Shown here: positions 43,893 through 51,851 of the stretch, in pieces | How the letters are laid out: every line of letters starts with the position of its first letter | How positions within the stretch are numbered: position 1 is the first letter of the stretch | DNA from: Methylobacterium sp. UNC378MF | Lineage (GTDB): Bacteria; Pseudomonadota; Alphaproteobacteria; Rhizobiales; Beijerinckiaceae | Direction of reading: 5' to 3' | Length of the DNA: 64,000 nt | Assembly: GCF_900103195.1 (NCBI RefSeq) | Contig: NZ_FMWU01000022.1 | Location: 58,793-122,792, forward strand | The notes under the pieces: model-generated | Seen by the model: only the letters and a program-made list of their open reading frames with translations | Told to the model about the DNA's origin: nothing | Databases searched by the model: none | Position numbers and translations under genes: made by a program

Positions 43893-43916
43893 CGATATAG
43901 CAGATTTGATATAACG
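43893..43916. promoter_or_regulatory. ModE-type molybdate/tungstate box upstream of the avidin-like gene
   Basis: Half-sites CGATATAG and ATATAACG separated by 8 bases (CAGATTTG). Same 8-8-8 layout as the E. coli modA operator (CGTTATAT, 8 bases, ACATAACG) and nearly the same half-sites as the box at 45888-45911. Located 51-74 bases before the start of the avidin-like gene and 65 bases after the moeA stop. Confidence 0.7.
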
Positions 43917-43980
43917 GAAGCGCGGGCTCGGCAATGCTCGGGCGCGGTTCGTGTCTGATGAGGCCCGGAGTGCGGCCTCG

Positions 43981-45237
43981 CTACCAAAGGGCTTCGTGCG
44001 GATGGAACCGCACGATGTCGCCCGGCACGACCTCGATCCGGTCCTCCTCCAGTTCCACCAGGCCGTCGGTTTCGGTGAGCGATGACAGCATGCCCGCGCC
44101 GTCGCGCTGGAACTTCCGGGCTTCCCAGGTGCCGTCGGCGTCCCGGGCGAGGCTGGCCCTGACGAACTCCCTGCGGCCCGCGCGCTTCCGATAGGAGAAG
44201 GCCGCCCTGACGGTGAACCCACACGGCGGCGCGTAAGCCTCGCCGGCGAGCCGGGCGAGGAGCGGCCGCACGACGAACACCAAGGTGACGTAGACAGCCA
44301 CCGGGTTGCCCGGCAGGCCCAGGAACGGCTTGCCGTCGATCATGCCCATCGCGACCGGCCGTCCCGGCTTGATCCCCAGCCTCCAGAACACGAGGCGTCC
44401 GATGGTCTCGACGGCGGTCTTCACGTGATCCTCGTCGCCGGTCGACACGCCGCCCGAAGTCAGGATCACGTCATGCTCGGCGGCCGCCGCCGAGAGCCTC
44501 GCCGCGAGTGCCGCCGGGTCGTCACGGATGACGCCGAGGTCACGCGCCGCGACGCCCATCCGCCGGAGAAGAGCAAGCAGCAGATTGCGGTTCGAGTCGT
44601 AGATCGCACCTGGCCTCAAGGGCGCCCCCGGCTCGACGAGCTCGTCGCCCGTCGAGAACACGCCGACCCGCAGGGTGCGGCGGACCTTCAGCGTGCGCAG
44701 GCCGACCGCGGTCGCCAGAGCCAAGTCCTGCGGCCGGAGACGCCGGCCGGCCGCGATGATCGACGAGCCCTTCGCCGCATCCTCGCCGGCGTCGCGGCTG
44801 TTGGCGCCGCGCTTCAGCCCGAGCGGCAAGGACACCCGGCCGTCGGGCAGGACGTGGACGTCCTCCTGCATGAAGACGGTGTCGGCCTCCGCCGGCATCG
44901 GGGCTCCGGTGAAGATCCGGACGGCCGAGCCCGCCACCGACACGCCTTCGGACGAGTCGCCGGCCGCGACGACCGCGCCGACCGGCAGAACCGTCGCATC
45001 GGAGGCGCGCAGATCCGCGAAACGGACCGCGTAGCCATCGACGGCCGAGTTGGGGAACGGCGGGACGTCGATGGGCGCGACGCAATCCTCGGCCAGGATG
45101 CGTCCGTCGGCGTCCAAGACGGGAAGGTCCTCGGTGCCGACGACCGCTACGAGCCGCTCGCCGAACAGCGCGTGCGCGTCCTCGATGGTCATCAGGGGGC
45201 CGCCGAACGCGAAGCAGTCGTCGCTGAGCTGGGCCAT
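43981..45237 (-). CDS. moeA: Molybdopterin molybdenumtransferase MoeA (Mo/W insertase)
   Basis: 418 aa, full length, four domains. PPFPNSAVDGYAVR at the substrate site, IFTGAPMPAEADTVFMQED, the MoaB/Mog-like domain with VGVFSTGDELVEPG and LTSGGVSTGDEDHV, FLGLPGNPVAVYVT, and the C-terminal domain (KRAGRREFVRASL, GMLSSLTETDGLVELEED). Takes adenylated molybdopterin and inserts molybdate or tungstate. Lies 4 bases after mobB; one of three MoeA-type genes in the window. Confidence 0.93.
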   Translation of the reverse strand: MAQLSDDCFAFGGPLMTIEDAHALFGERLVAVVGTEDLPVLDADGRILAEDCVAPIDVPPFPNSAVDGYAVRFADLRASDATVLPVGAVVAAGDSSEGVSVAGSAVRIFTGAPMPAEADTVFMQEDVHVLPDGRVSLPLGLKRGANSRDAGEDAAKGSSIIAAGRRLRPQDLALATAVGLRTLKVRRTLRVGVFSTGDELVEPGAPLRPGAIYDSNRNLLLALLRRMGVAARDLGVIRDDPAALAARLSAAAAEHDVILTSGGVSTGDEDHVKTAVETIGRLVFWRLGIKPGRPVAMGMIDGKPFLGLPGNPVAVYVTLVFVVRPLLARLAGEAYAPPCGFTVRAAFSYRKRAGRREFVRASLARDADGTWEARKFQRDGAGMLSSLTETDGLVELEEDRIEVVPGDIVRFHPHEALW

Positions 45238-45241
45238 GCGG

Positions 45242-45760
45242 CTAGAGCCTCCTGAGGACGTCTTCGAAGGGAGCGGCCACGTCGAGCATCAGCCCCGTCA
45301 CCGCCTCCGTGTCGTTCAAATCTACGACGGGAATGCCTGATGCCGGAAATGCGACGTCGCTCACGATGCCCACGATGGTGGTGTCCAGAGGATGGATGGG
45401 CGGGCGGCCGTTGTCGGCGCGATGGACCTCGATCTTGGGGATCGGCTCCCGCTTGTACCCTTCCACGACAATGAGGTCGCAGGGGCTGATCCGCCGCAGG
45501 AGCTGAGCTAGGGTCGCTTCTTCCTCATCCCCCAGCTCGTGAACTTGGGCCCACCGGCGGCCCGACGAGACCAGGACTTCACTCGCCCCCGCCTTGCGGT
45601 GCTCGTAGGAGTCCTTCCCGGGCCAGTCCGTGTCGAAGTCGTGGTGGGCGTGCTTGAGGGTCGCCACCTTCACCCCGCGGGCGACGAGCACAGGGATGGC
45701 CCGAACCAGCAGGCTGGTCTTGCCAGCCCCGCTCCACCCGGCAAGTCCGATTACGCGCAT
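45242..45760 (-). CDS. mobB: Molybdopterin-guanine dinucleotide biosynthesis protein MobB
   Basis: 172 aa GTPase. The P-loop GLAGWSGAGKTSLLVR is at the N-terminus; VATLKHAHHDFDTDWPGKDS and LIVVEGYKREPIPKIEV are family motifs. Helps the MobA-dependent step that makes the bis-MGD cofactor needed by formate dehydrogenases. ATG at 45760; the frame is open further upstream but reads into the regulatory region. Operon with moeA. Confidence 0.93.
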   Translation of the reverse strand: MRVIGLAGWSGAGKTSLLVRAIPVLVARGVKVATLKHAHHDFDTDWPGKDSYEHRKAGASEVLVSSGRRWAQVHELGDEEEATLAQLLRRISPCDLIVVEGYKREPIPKIEVHRADNGRPPIHPLDTTIVGIVSDVAFPASGIPVVDLNDTEAVTGLMLDVAAPFEDVLRRL

Positions 45761-45887
45761 GCCGGACACCGCTGACCGCCTCCCTCGTGACGTTTCCACT
45801 GCCCCGCTCGACGGCTCAGGGCAAGCATCAGCCACGCCGCCGGGACGCGTGACTGCGGCCCCGCGCAAATTGAAACGCCTTCAAAAA

Positions 45888-45911
45888 CGATATAACACCT
45901 GCGCTATAACG
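45888..45911. promoter_or_regulatory. ModE-type molybdate/tungstate box between mobB-moeA and fdh1
   Basis: Half-sites CGATATAA and CTATAACG separated by CACCTGCG: 8-8-8 layout as in the E. coli modA operator. It sits 128 bases upstream of mobB and 94 bases upstream of the 106-aa gene that leads into fdh1B, so it could control both directions. Confidence 0.7.
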
Positions 45912-45969
45912 GCTGCCATTTGGTATGCCACGAGCGAACGCCACGCCAACGGACCCGAACGGGCACGCC

Positions 45970-46008
45970 ATGCACGACTTCAACCTTCCCTCGATCGCGC
46001 AGGCATGA
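45970..46008 (+). other. Possible 12-codon leader ORF
   Basis: ATG at 45970 gives MHDFNLPSIAQA and ends TGA at 46006-46008, overlapping the ATG at 46005 as ATGA. The overlap would couple its translation to the next gene. Too short to support by sequence alone. Confidence 0.25.
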
Positions 46009-46325
46009 GCATGGGCCACGCATCCCCTGCGGCGGACTGGGCCGACATCGTGACGGACGCCTACTGCGCCGACGCGAAACCGCCGCTCACGCAGGAGCTC
46101 GCCGGCCGTGTCCGCGACGCGCTCGCGAAAGCGGTCGCTTCCCCGGCCGGAGACGCCCAGAATACCCTGATGGACCGCCTGAACGGCGCCCTCGACGCGT
46201 TCGAGACCGAGCTCCGCTCCGTCGTTGGGCCCAGGATCACGTCCCTGGACGAGGCGACGGGAGCCGTCGCGATGAAACATCGGTCCGAGGCCGGCCAGCC
46301 GCTCCGGGCCTTCGGCGGCCAGTAA
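46005..46325 (+). CDS. Hypothetical protein upstream of fdh1B
   Basis: 106 aa, mostly helical (ELAGRVRDALAKAVASPAGD, NTLMDRLNGALDAFETELRS). No family recognised. It lies just after the ModE-type box and 62 bases before fdh1B on the same strand, so it is probably the first gene of the fdh1 transcript. May be an accessory protein of Fdh1; this is a positional inference. Confidence 0.6.
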   Translation: MSMGHASPAADWADIVTDAYCADAKPPLTQELAGRVRDALAKAVASPAGDAQNTLMDRLNGALDAFETELRSVVGPRITSLDEATGAVAMKHRSEAGQPLRAFGGQ

Positions 46326-46387
46326 GCCCAGACCGGACCTCAGGACGCAGCGACCACCCGCCCCAGCAGTTGGACATCAGATACCGC

Positions 46388-48106
46388 ATGAGTGAGGCAC
46401 CGGGGACAGTCAGGACCTTCTCGCATCCCGGTCGGGGGCGGAACAAGGCGCGCAGCGTACCCAAGGGGCGCCAGGTCGAGCCGCGGGCGAAGGTCGAGAT
46501 CGAGGAGCTTCTCGGCTCCCGCTCGCGCCAGCGCGACCTGCTCATCGAGCACCTCCACCTGATCCAGGACACCTACGGCCAGATCAGCGCCGAGCACTTG
46601 GCGGCGCTGGCCGACGAGATGGCCCTGGCCTTCGCTGAGGTGTTCGAGACCGCGACCTTCTACGCGCATTTCGACGTCGTGAAGGAGGGTGAGGCCTCCA
46701 TCCCGAGGCTGACCGTCCGGGTCTGCGACAGCATCACCTGCGCGATGTTCGGCGCCGAGGAGTTGCTGGAGACGCTCCAGCGGGAACTCGCCTCCGACGC
46801 CGTCCGCGTCGTGCGCGCGCCCTGCGTGGGCCTGTGCGACCACGCGCCCGCCGTCGAGGTCGGGCACAACTTCCTGCACAAGGCCGACCTCGCGTCCGTG
46901 AAGGCCGCGGTGGAAGCTGGCGACACACACGCCCACGTCCCGGACTACGTCGACTACGACGCCTATCGGGCCGCCGGCGGCTACGCGACCCTCGACCGGC
47001 TCCGCAGCGGGGACCTTCCGGTCGACGACATCCTGAAGGTGCTCGACGACGGCGGCCTGCGCGGCCTCGGCGGCGCGGGCTTCCCGACGGGGCGCAAGTG
47101 GCGCTCGGTGCGCGGCGAGCCCGGGCCCCGGCTGATGGCGGTCAACGGGGACGAGGGCGAGCCCGGCACCTTCAAGGACCAGCTCTACCTCAACACCGAC
47201 CCGCACCGCTTCCTCGAAGGCATGCTGATCGGCGCCCACGTCGTCGAGGCGCCGGAGGTCTACATCTACCTGCGGGACGAATACCCCATCTCCCGCGAGA
47301 TCCTGACGCGCGAGATCGCGAAGCTCCCCGCGGGCGGCCCGCGCATCCACCTGCGCCGCGGCGCCGGCGCCTATATCTGCGGCGAGGAATCCTCGCTGAT
47401 CGAGTCCCTCGAGGGGAAGCGCGGGCTGCCGCGGCACAAGCCGCCGTTCCCGTTCCAGGTCGGCCTGTTCAACCGTCCGACGCTGATCAACAACATCGAG
47501 ACGCTGTTCTGGGTCCGCGACCTGATCGAGCGGGGCGGCGGTTGGTGGAAGAGCCACGGCCGCAACAACCGCGTCGGCCTGCGCTCCTACTCGGTCTCGG
47601 GGCGCGTGAAGGAACCGGGGGTGAAGCTCGCCCCGGCCGGCCTCACCATCCAGGAACTCATCGACGAGTATTGCGGCGGCATGGCGGACGGCCACACCTT
47701 CGCGGCCTACCTGCCGGGCGGCGCGTCGGGCGGCATCCTGCCGGCGTCGATGAACGACATCCCGCTCGATTTCGGCACGCTGGAGAAGTACGGCTGCTTC
47801 ATCGGGTCCGCCGCCGTCGTGATCCTGTCGGACCGGGACGATGTGCGCGGCGCCGCGTTGAACCTGATGCGGTTCTTCGAGGACGAGAGCTGCGGGCAAT
47901 GCACCCCCTGCCGTTCGGGGACTCAGAAAGCCCGCATCCTGATGGAGCAGGGCGTCTGGGACACCGAGCTCCTGGGCGAGCTGTCCCAGTGCATGCGGGA
48001 CGCCTCGATCTGCGGCCTCGGCCAGGCCGCCTCGAACCCGCTCAGCAGCGTCATCAAGTATTTCCCCGACCTGTTCCCCGCCCCGCGCGCCGCGGCTGCC
48101 GAGTGA
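46388..48106 (+). CDS. fdh1B: NAD-dependent formate dehydrogenase, beta subunit (fused NuoE/NuoF type)
   Basis: 572 aa, the same length as Fdh1B of Methylobacterium. The N-terminal NuoE-like thioredoxin-fold [2Fe-2S] domain has CDSITC and CVGLC cysteines (residues about 115-165). The NuoF-like part has the FMN/NADH site GLRGLGGAGFPTGRKW and GDEGEPGTFKDQ, GAYICGEESSLIESLEGKRG, and the [4Fe-4S] motif ESCGQCTPCRSGT. Takes electrons from Fdh1A and reduces NAD+ in the cytosol. ATG at 46388; catalytic subunit gene follows at 55 bases. Confidence 0.93.
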   Translation: MSEAPGTVRTFSHPGRGRNKARSVPKGRQVEPRAKVEIEELLGSRSRQRDLLIEHLHLIQDTYGQISAEHLAALADEMALAFAEVFETATFYAHFDVVKEGEASIPRLTVRVCDSITCAMFGAEELLETLQRELASDAVRVVRAPCVGLCDHAPAVEVGHNFLHKADLASVKAAVEAGDTHAHVPDYVDYDAYRAAGGYATLDRLRSGDLPVDDILKVLDDGGLRGLGGAGFPTGRKWRSVRGEPGPRLMAVNGDEGEPGTFKDQLYLNTDPHRFLEGMLIGAHVVEAPEVYIYLRDEYPISREILTREIAKLPAGGPRIHLRRGAGAYICGEESSLIESLEGKRGLPRHKPPFPFQVGLFNRPTLINNIETLFWVRDLIERGGGWWKSHGRNNRVGLRSYSVSGRVKEPGVKLAPAGLTIQELIDEYCGGMADGHTFAAYLPGGASGGILPASMNDIPLDFGTLEKYGCFIGSAAVVILSDRDDVRGAALNLMRFFEDESCGQCTPCRSGTQKARILMEQGVWDTELLGELSQCMRDASICGLGQAASNPLSSVIKYFPDLFPAPRAAAAE

Positions 48107-48161
48107 GGCACCCGATGGCGCCGGCGAACCCTACCCCGATGTCCGAGCCAGGAGCGGCCGC

Positions 48162-51134
48162 ATGAGCAACGCCCCCGAACAGCACGGCGACAAGACCGAG
48201 AAGTCCGAGATCCGGGCCGACGGGCTGCAGGATGCGGGCGGCCCCGCGCGGGGTCCGAAGCCGGAGGCCGGCGGCTCCTACTCGGAAGGAGCGAAGGCGG
48301 GCGGCCAGGCGGCACCGGAGCCGTCGGGACTGCACGATCTGAAGGAGCGGCCGACCGCACCCCCGACCATCATGTTCGAGCTCGACGGACAGCAGGTCGA
48401 GGCCGGCCCCGGCGAGACGATCTGGGCCGTCGCCAAGCGCCTCGGCACCCACATCCCGCACCTCTGCCACAAGCCCGAGCCCGGTTACCGTCCGGACGGC
48501 AATTGCCGCGCCTGCATGGTCGAGATCGAGGGCGAGCGCGTGCTGGCCGCCTCGTGCAAGCGCACGCCGGCCGTGGGCATGAAGGTCAAGACCGCGACCG
48601 AGCGCGCCACCAAGGCCCGCGCCATGGTGCTCGAGCTGCTCGTGGCCGACCAGCCCGAGCGCGAGACCTCGCACGACCCGACATCGCACTTCTGGGTGCA
48701 GGCCGACTTCCTCGACGTATCCGAGAGCCGCTTTCCCGCGGCCGAGCGCTGGACCGGCGACTTCAGCCACCCGGCCATGAGCGTCAATCTCGACGCCTGC
48801 ATCCAGTGCAACCTCTGCGTCCGCGCCTGCCGCGAGGTCCAGGTCAACGACGTCATCGGCATGGCCTACCGCTCGGCCGGCGCCAAGGTCGTGTTCGACT
48901 TCGACGACCCGATGGGCGGCTCGACCTGCGTGGCCTGCGGCGAGTGCGTCCAGGCCTGTCCGACCGGCGCGCTGATGCCGTCCGCCTACCTCGACGCCGA
49001 GCACAAGACCCGGACGGTCTATCCCGACCGCGAGGTGACCTCGCTGTGCCCCTATTGCGGCGTCGGCTGCCAAGTCTCCTACAAGGTGAAGGACGAGAAG
49101 ATCGTCTACGCCGAGGGCGTGAACGGCCCGGCCAACCACAACCGGCTCTGCGTGAAGGGGCGCTTCGGCTTCGACTACGTGCACCACCCCCACCGCCTGA
49201 CGGCGCCGCTGATCCGCCTGGACAACGTCCCGAAGGACGCCAACGACCAGGTCGACCCGGCCAACCCGTGGACGCACTTCCGCGAGGCGACCTGGGAGGA
49301 GGCGCTCGATCGCGCCGCCGGCGGCCTCAAGACGGTCCGCGACACGCACGGTAGCAAGGCGCTCGCGGGCTTCGGCTCAGCCAAAGGCTCGAACGAGGAG
49401 GCTTACCTCTTCCAGAAGCTCGTCCGGCTCGGGTTCGGCTCGAACAACGTCGACCACTGCACCCGGCTGTGCCACGCCTCGTCGGTGGCCGCCCTCATGG
49501 AAGGCCTGAACTCGGGCGCCGTGTCGGCGCCGTTCTCGGCGGCGCTCGACGCCGAGGTCATCATCGTGATCGGCGCCAACCCGACCGTGAACCACCCGGT
49601 CGCGGCGACATTCCTCAAGAACGCCGTGAAGCAGCGCGGCGCCAAGCTGATCGTCATGGACCCGCGCCGGCAGGTGCTGTCGCGGCACGCCTACAAGCAC
49701 CTCGCGTTCAAGCCCGGCTCGGACGTGGCGATGCTCAACGCGATGCTCAACGTGATCATCGAGGAGCGGCTCTACGACGAGCAGTACATCGCCGGCTACA
49801 CCGAGAACTTCGAGGCGCTGAAGGAGAAGATCGTCGAGTTCACGCCGGAGAAGATGGCCTCGGTCTGCGGCATCGACGCGGAGACGCTGCGCGAGGTCGC
49901 CCGGCTCTACGCCCGCGCCAAGTCGTCGATCATCTTCTGGGGCATGGGCATCAGCCAGCACGTCCACGGCACGGACAACTCGCGCTGTCTGATCGCGCTC
50001 GCCCTTGTCACCGGGCAGATCGGGCGTCCCGGCACCGGCCTGCATCCGCTGCGCGGCCAGAACAACGTCCAGGGCGCGTCCGACGCCGGCCTGATCCCGA
50101 TGGTCTATCCGGACTACCAGTCGGTCGAGAAGGCCGCGGTGCGGGAGATGTTCGAGGAGTTCTGGGGTCAGAAGCTCGACCCGGAGAGGGGCCTCACCGT
50201 CGTGGAGATCATGCGCGCGATCCACGCCGGCGAGATCAAGGGCATGTTCGTCGAGGGCGAGAACCCGGCGATGTCGGACCCGGACCTGAACCATGCCCGG
50301 CACGCCCTAGCGATGCTCGACCACCTCGTCGTGCAGGACCTGTTCCTGACGGAGACTGCCTTCCACGCCGACGTGGTGCTGCCGGCCTCCGCCTTCGCCG
50401 AGAAGGCCGGCACCTTCACCAACACCGACCGTCGCGTGCAGATCTCGCAGCCGGTGGTGTCGCCGCCGGGCGACGCGCGGCAGGATTGGTGGATCATCCA
50501 GGAACTGGGGAAGCGCCTCGGCCTGCCCTGGAACTACGGCGGGCCGGCCGACATCTTCCGCGAGATGGCCATGGTGATGCCGTCGTTCAACAACATTACC
50601 TGGGAGCGCCTGGAGCGCGAGGGCGCCGTGACCTACCCGGTCGACGCGCCGGACAAGCCCGGCAACGAGATCATCTTCTACGCCGGCTTCCCCACGGAGA
50701 GCGGGCGCGCGAAGATCGTCCCGGCCGCCGTGGTGCCCCCGGACGAGCTGCCGGACGAGGACTACCCGATGGTCCTGTCGACCGGCCGCGTGCTGGAGCA
50801 CTGGCACACCGGGTCGATGACCCGGCGCGCCGGCGTCCTCGACGCGCTGGAGCCCGAGGCGGTCGCCTTCATGGCCCCGAAGGAGCTCTATCGGCTCGGG
50901 CTGGAGCCCGGCGACACGATGAAGCTGGAGACGCGCCGCGGCGCCGTCCACCTGAAGGTGCGCTCCGACCGCGACGTGCCGGTCGGCATGATCTTCATGC
51001 CGTTCTGCTACGCCGAGGCCGCGGCCAACCTGCTGACGAACCCGGCGCTGGACCCGATGGGCAAGATCCCCGAGTTCAAGTTCTGCGCGGCCCGGGCCTC
51101 CGCCGTCCACGCGACGCCCATGGCCGCCGAGTAG
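48162..51134 (+). CDS. fdh1A: NAD-dependent formate dehydrogenase, alpha (catalytic) subunit, tungsten-type
   Basis: 990 aa, near the length of the tungsten enzyme Fdh1A of Methylobacterium. Order: a charged 65-residue N-terminus, [2Fe-2S] domain (CHKPEPGYRPDGNCRAC), two [4Fe-4S] clusters (CIQCNLCVRAC, CVACGECVQACPTG), the MoCo-linked cluster CPYCGVGC ... C, then the bis-MGD domains. Metal ligand Cys437 in TRLCHASSVAAL with the following His. No Tat signal: cytosolic. Oxidises formate to CO2 and can work in reverse. The neighbouring tup genes support W rather than Mo, by context. Confidence 0.93.
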   Translation: MSNAPEQHGDKTEKSEIRADGLQDAGGPARGPKPEAGGSYSEGAKAGGQAAPEPSGLHDLKERPTAPPTIMFELDGQQVEAGPGETIWAVAKRLGTHIPHLCHKPEPGYRPDGNCRACMVEIEGERVLAASCKRTPAVGMKVKTATERATKARAMVLELLVADQPERETSHDPTSHFWVQADFLDVSESRFPAAERWTGDFSHPAMSVNLDACIQCNLCVRACREVQVNDVIGMAYRSAGAKVVFDFDDPMGGSTCVACGECVQACPTGALMPSAYLDAEHKTRTVYPDREVTSLCPYCGVGCQVSYKVKDEKIVYAEGVNGPANHNRLCVKGRFGFDYVHHPHRLTAPLIRLDNVPKDANDQVDPANPWTHFREATWEEALDRAAGGLKTVRDTHGSKALAGFGSAKGSNEEAYLFQKLVRLGFGSNNVDHCTRLCHASSVAALMEGLNSGAVSAPFSAALDAEVIIVIGANPTVNHPVAATFLKNAVKQRGAKLIVMDPRRQVLSRHAYKHLAFKPGSDVAMLNAMLNVIIEERLYDEQYIAGYTENFEALKEKIVEFTPEKMASVCGIDAETLREVARLYARAKSSIIFWGMGISQHVHGTDNSRCLIALALVTGQIGRPGTGLHPLRGQNNVQGASDAGLIPMVYPDYQSVEKAAVREMFEEFWGQKLDPERGLTVVEIMRAIHAGEIKGMFVEGENPAMSDPDLNHARHALAMLDHLVVQDLFLTETAFHADVVLPASAFAEKAGTFTNTDRRVQISQPVVSPPGDARQDWWIIQELGKRLGLPWNYGGPADIFREMAMVMPSFNNITWERLEREGAVTYPVDAPDKPGNEIIFYAGFPTESGRAKIVPAAVVPPDELPDEDYPMVLSTGRVLEHWHTGSMTRRAGVLDALEPEAVAFMAPKELYRLGLEPGDTMKLETRRGAVHLKVRSDRDVPVGMIFMPFCYAEAAANLLTNPALDPMGKIPEFKFCAARASAVHATPMAAE

Positions 51135-51145
51135 GCGGCGAGACC

Positions 51146-51175
51146 TCCGGCGGCGCGCCCAGGCGTGCCGCCGGA
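51146..51175 (+). terminator. GC-rich hairpin downstream of fdh1A
   Basis: Arms TCCGGCGGC (51146-51154) and GCCGCCGGA (51167-51175), 12 bases after the stop codon. No T-run follows. Likely a transcription end or mRNA stabiliser for the fdh1 operon. Confidence 0.45.
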
Positions 51176-51320
51176 CCTTGACGGCGGTCATCAGGACGAT
51201 CTGGCGGGCAGCGCCGGGCCCAGCAGGCTTGCCGGCACCGAGCCGAGGGCAACCGGGCCGACGCACACCCTCGAGAATCTGCTCCCGATGGATGCGCGCC
51301 TCCAGGCGCCGTCCTCGCTC

Positions 51321-51746
51321 CTAGGAATCGGGCTTCATCAGCGAAGCGAGAAGGTCGAGTTCACCCGCCACGGCCTCCGAGGCGAGCCGCTCCATGCGCA
51401 GGTAACTCTCGAGGATGGCGTTGCCCGTGCTCGTGAGGGTCGCACCTCCGCCTCTGCGTCCCCCCTTGCTCGCGGAGACGAGCGGCTCCTGGAACGCCTT
51501 ATTCAGCGTATCGATGAGGTACCAGGCTCGCTTGTAGCTCATGCCCATCCGACGCCCTGCGGCGGCGATGGAGCCGGTGTCGCGGATGCCGCTCAGAAGG
51601 GCGACCTTGCCCGGTCCCAGCAAGGTGTCCGAGCCGAGCTCGATCCGCAAACTGATGCTCGTGTCCTCGCCCAACGCACACCGCCGCTTCGCTGGAGGGC
51701 CCAACGCCTCGCAGGCGTCCCTACGCGAAACGGCCTCGTCGATCAT
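51321..51746 (-). CDS. One-domain ModE-type (TunR-like) molybdate/tungstate regulator
   Basis: 141 aa from the ATG at 51746 (starts at 51798 or 51848 are possible). The N-terminal ModE/LysR-type winged helix is complete: LLGPGKVALLSGIRDTGSIA, AAGRRMGMSYKRAWYLIDTL, SKGGRRGGGATLTSTGNAIL, then a helical dimerisation segment. The C-terminal TOBE (oxyanion-binding) domains of classical ModE are absent, so it cannot sense the oxyanion in the classical way. It is the best candidate to bind the two ModE-type boxes. Follows the MoeA-binding-protein fusion gene on the same strand. Confidence 0.82.
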   Translation of the reverse strand: MIDEAVSRRDACEALGPPAKRRCALGEDTSISLRIELGSDTLLGPGKVALLSGIRDTGSIAAAGRRMGMSYKRAWYLIDTLNKAFQEPLVSASKGGRRGGGATLTSTGNAILESYLRMERLASEAVAGELDLLASLMKPDS

Positions 51747-51851
51747 CCCGGCGGGCGACAGGATCGTCCGTTTCGTTCCATCGAGGTGGTACCACCGCAT
51801 CGCGGGTCGGGGACATGCCGCCTGCGACCAGGCCGGCGGGCCATGCACGCG

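Noticed and set aside
48162..51134. Selenocysteine in the formate dehydrogenases
   Set aside because: Both catalytic subunits have a TGC or equivalent Cys codon at the metal-ligand position (ARICHS and TRLCHA), and no in-frame TGA is present.
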